From the NCBI RefSeq assembly GCF_005311025.1, contig NZ_CP031747.1, forward strand, positions 1,736,001-1,800,000: 64,000 nucleotides of DNA, in the 5' to 3' direction. Each line of letters starts with the position of its first letter. The first letter of the stretch is position 1. Both the position numbers and the translations under genes were made by a program. Below the pieces are notes generated by a model. It was not told where the DNA came from, did no database searches, and was given only the letters and a program-made list of their open reading frames with translations. Origin of the DNA: Alcaligenes faecalis. GTDB taxonomy: Bacteria; Pseudomonadota; Gammaproteobacteria; Burkholderiales; Burkholderiaceae_B. Positions 8,296 to 17,109 of this stretch are shown piece after piece.

Positions 8296-9951
8296 TCATG
8301 CCTCCACTACATTGCGAGTTGCCGAGCGCTGGTGAAACAGGGCTGGACCAATACGACGGCTGCCATAGCGCAAAGCCATTGCCACAAAGTGGAAGGCAAA
8401 CACAAGGTGACCCAGAGTCATCAAACCACCACCAATCGAGCGCGACTTCAGGTAAGGCATCGTGACAAACACCGATTCCATGAAGGCTTTGGCAGGATCA
8501 AGCATGGCCAGACCTTGCAGCCAACCGCCAATGCTCAGACCAATAGCGTAGATGGAGAAACCAATCACAACCAGCCAGAAGTGCAGGGAGATCAGTTTGG
8601 GGTAAGGCCACTCCCAGGACAGCACGCGCGGCATCACGTAGTAGATGGCACCGAACATCACGATGGTAAAGAAGCCGTACAAGCCGATGTGGGCGTGGGC
8701 AACCGTGAAGTGCGTGAAGTGGGTAATCGTGTTGATGCTGCGCAGCGCTTCAAAAGAACCTTGAATGGAGCTGACGGTGTACATCATGCCGCCCAGCACG
8801 ATAAAGCGCAGGGTGGGCGAGTGAATCAGGGTACGGAAGTGACCCTTCATGGTGTAGTGCTGGTTGATCGAGAAAGCCAGCACAGGGATGATCATCATCA
8901 TGCTTTGCACGATGGACAGGGTAACCATCCACTGGGGCACAGGACCGCCAACCAGGTGGTGACCACCAACCTGACCGTAGAAAAATGCCAGACCCCAGAA
9001 ACCCACCAGAGACAGGTTGTAGGAGCTGATAGGCTGACCGATGATCTTGGGCAGGAAGTAATACACCGAAGCCAGAGCCATCGGGGTGTAGAACAGACCC
9101 AGCACGTTGTGGCCAAACCACCAGTTCATGGTTGCTTGTTCAACACCCACGTGCACGGCAGGCAGGTTACCGACCAGGAACAGGATAGGGAACCAGAACA
9201 GGGCTGCGCCCATGTACCACACCGACACATACAGGTGGTGAGCACGACGGTTTTGCAAGGTGAAGACCAAAGGCAAGGCAGCCAGAGCACCACCGATAAC
9301 CATCAGGATATCAACCTGCCAAGGCATTTCCAGCCATTCCATACCGTCGGTGATACCCATCGCGATACATGTCAGGCCGATAGCCAGGCCAATGTTCCAC
9401 AAGATCCCGCCCGTGATGGCATAACGCGCACCGATCAGGGGAGTCTTGAGCAAACGAGGCAGCATCCACATGGCAACGCCGAACGCGGCCATTGGAGCCC
9501 AGCCGTAAGCCACACCGTTCAGGTGCAGCGTACGCATGCGACCAAAGGTCATCCAGGCGTGTTGCGTCAGAAATTCGGGATCGTGCAGCTTGATCGAGCT
9601 GATCAAGCCTGCCGTCGAGGCAAAGATCAGCCAGAAGACCGAACAGGCCAGCAAAATGAACGTGACCTTGGCGGAGGAGCGGTCGGCTTCCACGCGTTCT
9701 GCCAATTCAAGGCTCAGCGCCTGACGATCTTCAGCCGAAATTGCCTTGCGGCCCATTTCTTCTTGAAGTGCCTGACGTTGCTCAGGGGTGGCGGAGGGGT
9801 CATCTACCTGCCCGATTTCGCCTTTGGAGAAGATCTCTCGCGAAGCAGCGGGACTGTGGTCAAAGAAGTTACGGCGTAACGACCAGATGAAAACAAAGAG
9901 TCCTGTAACGGACAATATGAAAGCTAGTAGCAGTATTGAAACGGTATTCAC
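8296..9951 (-). CDS. ccoN: cbb3-type oxidase catalytic subunit I with CcoS-like N-terminal extension
   Basis: Haem-copper oxidase subunit I reducing oxygen to water. Conserved ligands are visible: GRMRTLHLNG (low-spin haem), WWFGHN (CuB), FFYGQVGGHH (catalytic tyrosine six residues before the CuB His pair) and TVAHAHIGLYG (haem b and b3 ligands). Before the core lies about 90 residues not found in standard CcoN: one helix (VSILLLAFILSVTGLFVFIW), then RRNFFDHSPAASREIF and an acidic stretch, reminiscent of the assembly protein CcoS. The GTG at 9951 (551 aa) is preferred as the helix starts directly after it; a TTG at 10020 would give 574 aa and neither has a strong ribosome site. No ccoP or ccoQ follows. 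Confidence 0.9.
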   Translation of the reverse strand: MNTVSILLLAFILSVTGLFVFIWSLRRNFFDHSPAASREIFSKGEIGQVDDPSATPEQRQALQEEMGRKAISAEDRQALSLELAERVEADRSSAKVTFILLACSVFWLIFASTAGLISSIKLHDPEFLTQHAWMTFGRMRTLHLNGVAYGWAPMAAFGVAMWMLPRLLKTPLIGARYAITGGILWNIGLAIGLTCIAMGITDGMEWLEMPWQVDILMVIGGALAALPLVFTLQNRRAHHLYVSVWYMGAALFWFPILFLVGNLPAVHVGVEQATMNWWFGHNVLGLFYTPMALASVYYFLPKIIGQPISSYNLSLVGFWGLAFFYGQVGGHHLVGGPVPQWMVTLSIVQSMMMIIPVLAFSINQHYTMKGHFRTLIHSPTLRFIVLGGMMYTVSSIQGSFEALRSINTITHFTHFTVAHAHIGLYGFFTIVMFGAIYYVMPRVLSWEWPYPKLISLHFWLVVIGFSIYAIGLSIGGWLQGLAMLDPAKAFMESVFVTMPYLKSRSIGGGLMTLGHLVFAFHFVAMALRYGSRRIGPALFHQRSATRNVVEA

Positions 9952-10544
9952 AATGATCCAGGCCTGGTTAATGTGAAGCTGCCAAGCAGCTCGGCGGCAC
10001 CTTGACGCGTCGCAGATCAAAAGAGCATGGACGCAAAAAATCTGCGACTGCCTAGGTCGCGAGAGCCGTCATGTTAAAACACCCGCTTGTGACGTCCGAA
10101 TAAAGCCCCCATTGAAAGCAAGGTTTATTGAGACAGAACAAATACGAGCACGACATTTTTTGGTATACGGGCGACAGCCATTATAGGCGAGGGTAAACCC
10201 CTGTGACATATCTGTTTCAAAATGCCGTGTACCGCACAGCAGTTTATCCTAGGACAAACAACAAAACCAGTCTAAATCTTACAAAGAGCATGGTTCTGCT
10301 CTGATTTGTCCATATGGAATTTCTTATACGGGTGCCACATCCGCCACCATCAGATGCCCTGAGAAGTAACCAGGCCCACATCCGGGCTTCACATTTCAAT
10401 TAGCAATAAAGCTGCAAGAATCCGCATCAAATCACGCTAAACCTGGTTTCCATCCAGGCGCGACACAGCCCTCATCAAAAAGTACAATCACCGCTATCAA
10501 TCTACTGACGAGTCTTGGCTCGCACTGCAAACAAAGGAATTCAT
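9952..10544. promoter_or_regulatory. Divergent intergenic region, ccoN / OsmC-like gene
   Basis: About 590 bp with no convincing gene. The ccoN side holds nested inverted repeats: GTCGCAGAT (10009-10017) with ATCTGCGAC (10040-10048), GCGAC/GTCGC around 10044-10060, and GCTGC/GCAGC at 9978-9990. They could fold in the ccoN leader or bind a regulator. No perfect FNR/ANR site (TTGAT-N4-ATCAA) was seen. The 10100-10430 stretch is AT-richer and probably carries the divergent promoters, which I cannot place precisely. Confidence 0.45.
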
Positions 10545-10967
10545 ATGGAATGCACAATCGACTGGGGCGGCAAAGACGGAATGTTGTTCGTTGCCCGTAC
10601 AGGCAGTGGTCATGTGACGGCCATGGACGGTGCACCCGAAGGTGGCGGCAATAACCTGGCTCCACGCCCCATGGAAATGCTGCTGACCGGCGCCGGTGGC
10701 TGCGCAGCCTACGACGTGGTGCTGATCCTCAAGCGTGGTCGTCACGCCATTACCGGCTGCCAGGTAAAGCTGACGGCCGAACGCGCCGACACCGACCCCA
10801 AAGTCTTTATCAAGATTCACTTCACTTTTGTGGTCACTGGCAAGGACCTGCCCCAGGCCGCCGTTGAGCGTGCCGTACAACTGTCGCACGACAAGTACTG
10901 CTCCGCTTCGGCCATGCTGGGCAAAACAGCCGAGATCACCTATTCCGTCGACATTCAGCAAGCCTGA
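10545..10967 (+). CDS. OsmC-family protein
   Basis: A 140-residue OsmC/Ohr-fold protein, a family including thiol-dependent peroxidases. The start at ATG 10545 has AAAGGA 7 bp upstream; an upstream in-frame start lacks this. Motifs are [20 protein letters not shown] with the first redox cysteine and [12 protein letters not shown] with the second, so the two-cysteine site is intact. It is 7 bp upstream of thyA and probably co-transcribed with thyA and folA. Substrate is unknown; protection against organic peroxides or another thiol reaction is likely. Confidence 0.88.
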   Translation: MECTIDWGGKDGMLFVARTGSGHVTAMDGAPEGGGNNLAPRPMEMLLTGAGGCAAYDVVLILKRGRHAITGCQVKLTAERADTDPKVFIKIHFTFVVTGKDLPQAAVERAVQLSHDKYCSASAMLGKTAEITYSVDIQQA

Positions 10968-10974
10968 GGCCACC

Positions 10975-11775
10975 ATGTCCCTGTATCCCTACGAAGACCT
11001 GCTGCGCCTGGTCTACACCCAAGGCACTCCCAAAGGGGACCGCACCGGCACCGGCACGAACTCGGTATTTGGCCACCAAATGCGCTTCGATCTGTCGCAG
11101 GGTTTCCCGCTGATCACCACCAAGAAACTGCATACCCGCAGCATCTTTATTGAGTTGCTGTGGTTTTTGCGTGGTGAGTCCAATGTGCGCTGGCTGCAAG
11201 AGCGCGGCGTCTCCATCTGGGACGAATGGGCCGACAAGGACGGCAATCTGGGCCCGGTCTATGGTGTGCAATGGCGTTCCTGGCCCACTCCCGATGGCCG
11301 TCATATCGACCAGATCAGTCAGTTGGTGGAACAGATCCGCAAGAATCCCGACTCACGTCGCCTGATTGTTTCGGCCTGGAACGTAGCGGATGTGGGCCAG
11401 ATGGCCCTGCCCCCATGCCATGCCCTGTTCCAGTTTTATGTGGCAGACGGCAAGCTGTCTTGCCAGCTCTACCAGCGCAGTGCCGATATTTTCCTGGGCG
11501 TGCCCTTCAATATCGCCAGCTACGCCTTGCTGACTCACATGATGGCGCAGCAATGTGATCTGGAAGTAGGTGATTTCATCTGGACCGGTGGTGACTGCCA
11601 CCTGTACTCCAACCACTTCGAACAAGCAGAGCTACAGCTCTCGCGCGAACCTCGCCCCTACCCCAAGCTGACGATCAAGCGCAAACCTGCCAGTCTGTTT
11701 GATTACGAGTACGAAGACTTCGAAATCACCGACTACGATCCTCATCCCCACATCAAGGCGCCGGTTGCCGTATGA
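10975..11775 (+). CDS. thyA: Thymidylate synthase
   Basis: A 266-residue ThyA that methylates dUMP to dTMP with methylene-tetrahydrofolate. The start [13 protein letters not shown] (ATG 10975) matches the family; a longer in-frame extension would run into the OsmC-like gene. Visible are [13 protein letters not shown] (phosphate-binding arginine), the catalytic cysteine in [22 protein letters not shown], and the C-terminal [10 protein letters not shown]. It overlaps folA by four bases, coupling it to the enzyme that recycles its dihydrofolate product. Confidence 0.97.
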   Translation: MSLYPYEDLLRLVYTQGTPKGDRTGTGTNSVFGHQMRFDLSQGFPLITTKKLHTRSIFIELLWFLRGESNVRWLQERGVSIWDEWADKDGNLGPVYGVQWRSWPTPDGRHIDQISQLVEQIRKNPDSRRLIVSAWNVADVGQMALPPCHALFQFYVADGKLSCQLYQRSADIFLGVPFNIASYALLTHMMAQQCDLEVGDFIWTGGDCHLYSNHFEQAELQLSREPRPYPKLTIKRKPASLFDYEYEDFEITDYDPHPHIKAPVAV

Positions 11776-12266
11776 GTTCCACTCCTTTCATTCGCCTGGT
11801 CGTTGCCTATGCGGCCAATCGCTGCATTGGCAAGGACAATGACCTGCCCTGGCGCCTGCCTTCCGATTTGCAGCACTTCAAACGCGTAACCATGGGTTTG
11901 CCCATCATCATGGGCCGTAAAACCTGGGAGTCTCTGGGCCGCCCCTTGCCCGGCCGCCCGAATCTGGTGATCAGCCGCAATGCGGATTACCAGGCAAAAG
12001 GTGCGCAGGTATTCAGCAATCTGGACGAAGCCCTGGCAGCCTGCCCCGGCTTTGAAACCGCTTGTGTGATTGGTGGCGAACAGCTTTTCCGTCTGGCCCT
12101 GCCTGTGGCGCAGGAACTGATCGCAACCGAGATCAAGGCTGATGTGGATGGCGATACGTTCTTTCCCGAACTGCCTACCGGAGAGTGGCAAGAAGTGGAG
12201 CGCCTGCCTCAGCCTGAGGAAAACGGTTTCACTTACGACTACGTGACGTACCGCCGCCGTAGTTAA
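11772..12266 (+). CDS. folA: Dihydrofolate reductase
   Basis: A 164-residue DHFR that reduces dihydrofolate to tetrahydrofolate with NADPH. The active-site acidic residue is in [15 protein letters not shown], the cofactor site in [13 protein letters not shown] and VIGGEQLF, and DTFFPEL and YDYVTYRR close the chain. Its ATG overlaps the thyA stop (ATGA). The operon ends at the terminator at 12337-12377. Confidence 0.97.
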   Translation: MSSTPFIRLVVAYAANRCIGKDNDLPWRLPSDLQHFKRVTMGLPIIMGRKTWESLGRPLPGRPNLVISRNADYQAKGAQVFSNLDEALAACPGFETACVIGGEQLFRLALPVAQELIATEIKADVDGDTFFPELPTGEWQEVERLPQPEENGFTYDYVTYRRRS

Positions 12267-12336
12267 AAAAACCGGCTACTTGGCCCAAGCTATCCATCTC
12301 ACTGCACGCTTAACCGCGTAGGCTCGAAACCAAATA

Positions 12337-12377
12337 AAAGGCCTGAATCCGATGACACGGATTCAGGCCTTTTTTGC
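12337..12377. terminator. Bidirectional terminator between folA and gcvH
   Basis: A 14-bp stem (AAAGGCCTGAATCC at 12337-12350, GGATTCAGGCCTTT at 12359-12372) with T residues after it on the plus strand and A residues before it, serving the convergent folA and gcvH transcripts. Confidence 0.85.
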
Positions 12378-12437
12378 GATCAGTCCGCCGAAATCAGGCA
12401 AGACCAAGGCGTATTCCTGCTAACTCAATATCTGAAC

Positions 12438-12812
12438 TTACTCAGCCACCGCGGCATAAGCAGGGCCATCCAGCAAACCTTGCAGATCAGCAGGATTGTC
12501 AGCCTTGAGCTTGAAAATCCAGGTATCAAATGGAGCTTCATTGATCAGATGCGGTGCATCGGACAAGGCCTGGTTGAACTCCACCAGCTCGCCCGCCACA
12601 GGCGCGTAAATGTCGGAGGCGGCCTTCACCGACTCCACCACACCCGCTGTAGCACCCGCAGCCAGACGCGTCCCTGGGGTGAAGTCACCCACAAACACCA
12701 GGTCGCCCAACTGATCTTGAGCAAAGTCGGTAATGCCAACCAGCACAACACCGTCTTCATCTTTGGCCCACTCGTGGCTTACCACGTACTTTCTATCTCC
12801 TGGCAGCTGCAT
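12438..12812 (-). CDS. gcvH: Glycine cleavage system H protein
   Basis: A 124-residue lipoyl carrier that shuttles the aminomethyl group between the P and T proteins. The lipoylation lysine is in VESVKAASDIYAP, and the N-terminal YVVSHEWAKDEDGVVLVGIT is typical. No gcvT or gcvP is near: the upstream neighbours are a flavoprotein and a decarboxylase. It may be a separate copy or a lone gcvH working with P and T proteins elsewhere. It is 86 bp downstream of the flavoprotein gene. Confidence 0.94.
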   Translation of the reverse strand: MQLPGDRKYVVSHEWAKDEDGVVLVGITDFAQDQLGDLVFVGDFTPGTRLAAGATAGVVESVKAASDIYAPVAGELVEFNQALSDAPHLINEAPFDTWIFKLKADNPADLQGLLDGPAYAAVAE

Positions 12813-12898
12813 ATCGCCTCCCTGACTGACCAGCCAACAATTCCGATGATTTCAGAAACGGCAGCAGACCATGCCCACTGCCCTTCCTGCTCGCATAC

Positions 12899-14128
12899 TT
12901 AACCCTGCTCTGCCTGTGCCTTCAAAGCACGTGCACACGCTGCTGCCGACGCCCAGGCCCATTGGAAGTTATACCCGCCCAGCCAGCCGGTGACATCGAC
13001 CGCTTCACCGATGAAGTACAGACCAGGTACTTTACGCGCTTCCATGCTCTTCTGATTTAGCTCGCGTGTATCCACGCCACCGCTCATCACTTCCGCCTTT
13101 TTATAGCCTGCGGTGCCACTAGGTTTCAACTCCCAGCCATTAATCACCTGTCCCACCGTGCGCAACACGCGATCCGGCAGATCAGCCAGACGTTGCTGTC
13201 CCACGCCTTTGGGCAACAAGTCCGAGGTATCCAGCCATTGTTCGACCAGACGGCGCGGCCACAAGGTCGACAAGACAGTGACCAGTTGCTGACGGTTACC
13301 CGCCTTCAGATCCAATAATTGTTGCGCGATGTCCTGACCGGGAGCCAGGTCCACACTAATGCTCTCGCCCGACTGCCAGTAGCTGGAGATCTGCAAGATA
13401 CCCGGCCCGGACAAGCCACGGTGCGTAAACAGCAGATCTTCCAGAAAGGCCTGGCGTTGCTTGCCCTGCCCTGTGCTGACTTCCACCTCCAAAGCCATGC
13501 CGCTCAAGGCAGAAAATGGCTTCCAATCCCGACCGTCAAAGGTCAAAGGGACTAGAGCGGGGTGTGGCTCAATCACTTTCAAGCCGAAGTGACGCGCCAC
13601 GCGCAAGGCATAGTCCGTGGAACCCAGCTGCGGAATCGCCATGCCGCCCGTGGCAATCACCACTTGCAAGGCATTCAAATCCCCCTGACCGGTGCGCAGC
13701 ACAAAGCCATCCTCGGTACGGCCGATGGACTGCACCGAACAGGGCATGCGCCAGGACACCTGCCCTTTCAAACACTCCTGACGCAGCATCTGGATGATGG
13801 ACTCGCTGGAGTCATCACAGAACAACTGGCCTTTGTGCTTTTCATGAAAGCCGATGCGGTACTCCCGCACCAGCTCCAGAAAATCCTGGGGGGTATAGCC
13901 CGCCAAGGCCGAACGGCAAAAATGCGGGTTCTTGGACAGAAAATTCTCGGGCGAGGTGCCCGTATTGGTGAAGTTGCAGCGCCCTCCACCGGAAATACGG
14001 ATTTTCTCGGCCAGCTTTTCAGCGTGATCAATCAGTACCACTCGCAGGCCACGCTGGCCTGCGATACTGGCAGCCATCATTCCGGCCGCACCTGCGCCGA
14101 TGACGGCAACATCAAAAAAAGGGATCAC
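12899..14128 (-). CDS. BaiN/HI0933-type FAD-dependent oxidoreductase
   Basis: A 409-residue flavoprotein of the HI0933/YhiN/BaiN family. The N-terminal FAD-binding motif is VIGAGAAGMMAASIAG, with the family hallmark KIRISGGGRCNFTN near residue 45 and a C-terminal second flavin contact (YFIGEAVDVTGWLGGYNFQWAW). The physiological substrate of most members is unknown. It begins 6 bp after the decarboxylase stop, so the two are co-transcribed. Confidence 0.9.
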   Translation of the reverse strand: MIPFFDVAVIGAGAAGMMAASIAGQRGLRVVLIDHAEKLAEKIRISGGGRCNFTNTGTSPENFLSKNPHFCRSALAGYTPQDFLELVREYRIGFHEKHKGQLFCDDSSESIIQMLRQECLKGQVSWRMPCSVQSIGRTEDGFVLRTGQGDLNALQVVIATGGMAIPQLGSTDYALRVARHFGLKVIEPHPALVPLTFDGRDWKPFSALSGMALEVEVSTGQGKQRQAFLEDLLFTHRGLSGPGILQISSYWQSGESISVDLAPGQDIAQQLLDLKAGNRQQLVTVLSTLWPRRLVEQWLDTSDLLPKGVGQQRLADLPDRVLRTVGQVINGWELKPSGTAGYKKAEVMSGGVDTRELNQKSMEARKVPGLYFIGEAVDVTGWLGGYNFQWAWASAAACARALKAQAEQG

Positions 14129-14134
14129 GCGGAT

Positions 14135-16408
14135 TTACTCGTTGGTTTCAGACTCAAGCACACAATCTACGTAGTAGCGTGGCAGTCCATCAGGGCCGAT
14201 ATCCTGCGCCAGTCCATGCACATAGGTCTCAAAGCCAGGGAAGCGGGCATTGAACTCGCGCGCAAATTGCAGGTACTCCACAATGCGCGAGTTAAAGCGT
14301 TCGCCAGGAATCAGCAAAGGAATGCCTGGGGGGTAAGGCGTCAGCAAGACACCCGTCACACGGCCTTCCAGTTCGTCAATGCCAACGCGCTCGATATCGC
14401 CGTGCGCCATCTTGGCATAGGCATCCGAAGGCTTCAGAGCGGGAACCATGTCGCTCAGGTACACCTCGGTCGTCAGACGGGCCAGATCATACTTGCGATA
14501 GGCCTGGTGAATCTGCTGACACAGGTCACGCAAACCCATGCGCTCGTAGGTAGGCTGAGTCTTGCAGAAGTCCGGCAAAATGCGCCACATGGGCTGATTG
14601 CGGTCGTAATCGTCCTTGAACTGCTGCAAGGCGGTCAACAAGGTATTCCAGCGGCCCTTGGTGATGCCAATAGTGAACAGAATAAAGAAGGAGTACAGGC
14701 CGGTTTTCTCGACTACCACGCCGTGCTCGGCCAGATACTTGGAGACCAGAGCGGCAGGAATACCCTGTTCAGCAAAGGTGCCGGAAATATCCAGGCCAGG
14801 AGTCACTACCGTGGCTTTGACCGGGTCCAGCATGTTGAAGTTGGTCGACAACTTGCCAAAGCCGTGCCACTCCGCATCGGAGCGCAGAATCCAGTCGTCA
14901 CGCTCGCCTATGCCTTCTTCAGGCAGATTGTCCGGTCCCCAAACCTTGAACCACCAGTCGTTCTCGCCGTATTCCTTGGACACCTTGCGCATGGCGCGAC
15001 GAAAGTCCATGGCCTCGCAAATGCTTTCCTCGACCAATGCGGTGCCGCCAGGCGGCTCCATCATGGCCGCCGCCACATCACAGGACGCAATAATCGCGTA
15101 CTGCGGGCTGGTGCTGGTGTGCATCAGGTAGGCTTCATTGAACACGTTGCGGTCCAAGGGGCGGTTCTCGGCATCCTGCACCGTAATCTGGGACGCCTGC
15201 GACAGGCCAGCCAGCATTTTATGCGTGGAGTGCGTGGCGTAGATCATGGTGTCTTTGGTGCGCGGACGGTCCGCACCAATGGCGTGCATGTCGTGATAGA
15301 AATCGTGGAACGCCGCATGCGGCAACCAGGCCTCATCAAAATGCAGCGTGGGGATCTTGGAATCCAGAGTCTCCTTGATCATTTCCACGTTGTAGATCAC
15401 GCCATCGTAAGTACTTTGCGTCAGCGTCAGAATACGGGGCTTCTTGTTCTTGGCCTTGCTGGCAAAGGGATTGGCCTCGATCTTGCGCGCAATGTTTTCC
15501 GGCAGGAATTCGTCTTGTGGAATGGGACCAATAATGCCCAGGTGGTTGCGCGTGGGGCGCAGGAACACTGGGATAGCGCCCGTCATGGTAATGGCGTGCA
15601 GGATCGACTTGTGGCAGTTACGGTCCACTACCACCACGTCGTTATTGGCCACATTGGCGTGCCAGACGATCTTGTTGGACGTGGACGTTCCGTTCGTCAC
15701 GAAAAAGCAGTGGTCGGCATGGAAGATACGGGCAGCATTGCGCTCGGCCTCGGCCACCGGGCCGGTGTGGTCCAGCAGTTGGCCCAATTCATCGACCGCA
15801 TTACAGACGTCGGCACGCAACATGTTTTCACCAAAAAACTGGTGAAACATCTGGCCAACCGGGCTTTTCAGAAAGGCTACGCCTCCCGAATGCCCTGGGC
15901 AGTGCCAGGAATAGGAACCGTCAGAAGCGTACTTGACCAGCTCGCGGAAAAACGGCGGCGCCAGGCTTTCCAGGTAGGAGCGGGCTTCGCGGATGATGTG
16001 ACGCGCCACGAACTCGGGCGTGTCCTCAAACATGTGAATGAAGCCGTGCAGCTCGCGTAAAATATCGTTGGGGATATGCTGCGAGGTGCGTGTCTCGCCG
16101 TACAGATAGATGGGGATGTCCTCGTTGCGGAACCGCAGCTCGCCAATAAAGGAGCGCAGGTTCTTGATCGCATTGGCGACATCCTCCGGGGAATCCACAT
16201 CGAATTCCTCATCATCAATCGACAAAATGAAGGCGCTCGCGCGGCTTTGCTGTTGCGCAAAAGAACTAAGGTCACCATAGCTGGTGACCCCGAGAACCTC
16301 TACGCCTTCGGCCTCTATCGCCGAGGCCAGGGCTCGAATGCCCAGGCCCGACGTATTTTCGGAACGGTAGTCTTCGTCGATGATGACGATGGGAAAACGA
16401 AACTTCAT
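14135..16408 (-). CDS. Arg/Lys/Orn decarboxylase (PLP, large wing-domain type)
   Basis: A 757-residue fold-III PLP decarboxylase of the AdiA/LdcC/SpeF group. It has an N-terminal receiver-like wing domain (IVIIDEDYRSENTSGLGIRA), a PLP core with the Schiff-base lysine in YATHSTHKMLAGLSQ, and a C-terminal domain. The substrate (arginine, lysine or ornithine) cannot be decided by eye. It lies 9 bp downstream of dcd; the pairing is common in beta-proteobacteria. Products would be agmatine, cadaverine or putrescine, used for polyamines or acid resistance. Confidence 0.93.
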   Translation of the reverse strand: MKFRFPIVIIDEDYRSENTSGLGIRALASAIEAEGVEVLGVTSYGDLSSFAQQQSRASAFILSIDDEEFDVDSPEDVANAIKNLRSFIGELRFRNEDIPIYLYGETRTSQHIPNDILRELHGFIHMFEDTPEFVARHIIREARSYLESLAPPFFRELVKYASDGSYSWHCPGHSGGVAFLKSPVGQMFHQFFGENMLRADVCNAVDELGQLLDHTGPVAEAERNAARIFHADHCFFVTNGTSTSNKIVWHANVANNDVVVVDRNCHKSILHAITMTGAIPVFLRPTRNHLGIIGPIPQDEFLPENIARKIEANPFASKAKNKKPRILTLTQSTYDGVIYNVEMIKETLDSKIPTLHFDEAWLPHAAFHDFYHDMHAIGADRPRTKDTMIYATHSTHKMLAGLSQASQITVQDAENRPLDRNVFNEAYLMHTSTSPQYAIIASCDVAAAMMEPPGGTALVEESICEAMDFRRAMRKVSKEYGENDWWFKVWGPDNLPEEGIGERDDWILRSDAEWHGFGKLSTNFNMLDPVKATVVTPGLDISGTFAEQGIPAALVSKYLAEHGVVVEKTGLYSFFILFTIGITKGRWNTLLTALQQFKDDYDRNQPMWRILPDFCKTQPTYERMGLRDLCQQIHQAYRKYDLARLTTEVYLSDMVPALKPSDAYAKMAHGDIERVGIDELEGRVTGVLLTPYPPGIPLLIPGERFNSRIVEYLQFAREFNARFPGFETYVHGLAQDIGPDGLPRYYVDCVLESETNE

Positions 16409-16417
16409 CCAGAACTC

Positions 16418-16981
16418 CTAGGTACGAGGCAGGGTAACGCCTAGCTGACCTTGATATTTGCCGCCGCGGTCGCGGTACGACACTTCGCACACTTCATCGC
16501 TTTCAAAGAACAACATCTGTGCACACCCTTCACCGGCGTAAATCTTGGCTGGCAGCGGGGTGGTGTTGGAAAACTCCAGGGTGACGTGGCCTTCCCACTC
16601 GGGTTCCAGCGGAGTCACGTTCACGATGATGCCGCAACGGGCATAGGTGCTCTTGCCCAGACACATGGTCAACACACTGCGAGGAATACGGAAGTACTCA
16701 ACCGTGCGGGCCAGCGCGAAAGAATTGGGCGGAATAATGCACACATCACCGACAAAATCCACAAAGGATTTTTCATCGAAAGCCTTGGGGTCCACGATGG
16801 TCGAGTTGATGTTGGTGAAAATTTTGAATTCGTTGGCACAACGCACATCGTAGCCATAGCTGCTGGTGCCGTAGCTGACGATACGTTGTCCGTCTACATT
16901 GCGCACTTGGCCTGGTTCGAAAGGCTCGATCATGCCCTGGGCAGCAGCCCGCCGAATCCAACGGTCGCTTTTGATACTCAT
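16418..16981 (-). CDS. dcd: dCTP deaminase
   Basis: A 187-residue trimeric enzyme that deaminates dCTP to dUTP. The N-terminus [20 protein letters not shown], the [11 protein letters not shown] nucleotide site and the catalytic glutamate region [14 protein letters not shown] are all present. The Ser-Thr-Tyr-Ala-Arg and glycine-rich tail match Dcd rather than dUTPase. It feeds dUTP to a dUTPase (a candidate is the fusion at 32115-33524) and hence dUMP to ThyA. Confidence 0.96.
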   Translation of the reverse strand: MSIKSDRWIRRAAAQGMIEPFEPGQVRNVDGQRIVSYGTSSYGYDVRCANEFKIFTNINSTIVDPKAFDEKSFVDFVGDVCIIPPNSFALARTVEYFRIPRSVLTMCLGKSTYARCGIIVNVTPLEPEWEGHVTLEFSNTTPLPAKIYAGEGCAQMLFFESDEVCEVSYRDRGGKYQGQLGVTLPRT

Positions 16982-17109
16982 AAGAAATTAGCCGCCTTAA
17001 ATCAGTAACCGGTTATTTTATCGTTTAGATACACACACAAGCCAATTGCGGCGCAAATATGTCATTTGCGCCACAATTCTCTGCCCGCTTTGCGCCGGGC
17101 AAGCCCGCA

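Noticed and set aside
8296-10020. Reading the oxidase as a nitric oxide reductase (sNOR, NorSY-SenC cluster)
   Set aside because: SenC neighbours are shared, but the catalytic Tyr and CcoO-type haem c subunit fit cbb3, and no CuA subunit is present.
9952-10544. FNR site upstream of ccoN
   Set aside because: The TTGAC...ATCAA stretch near 10002-10020 has a 9-bp gap, not the required 4.
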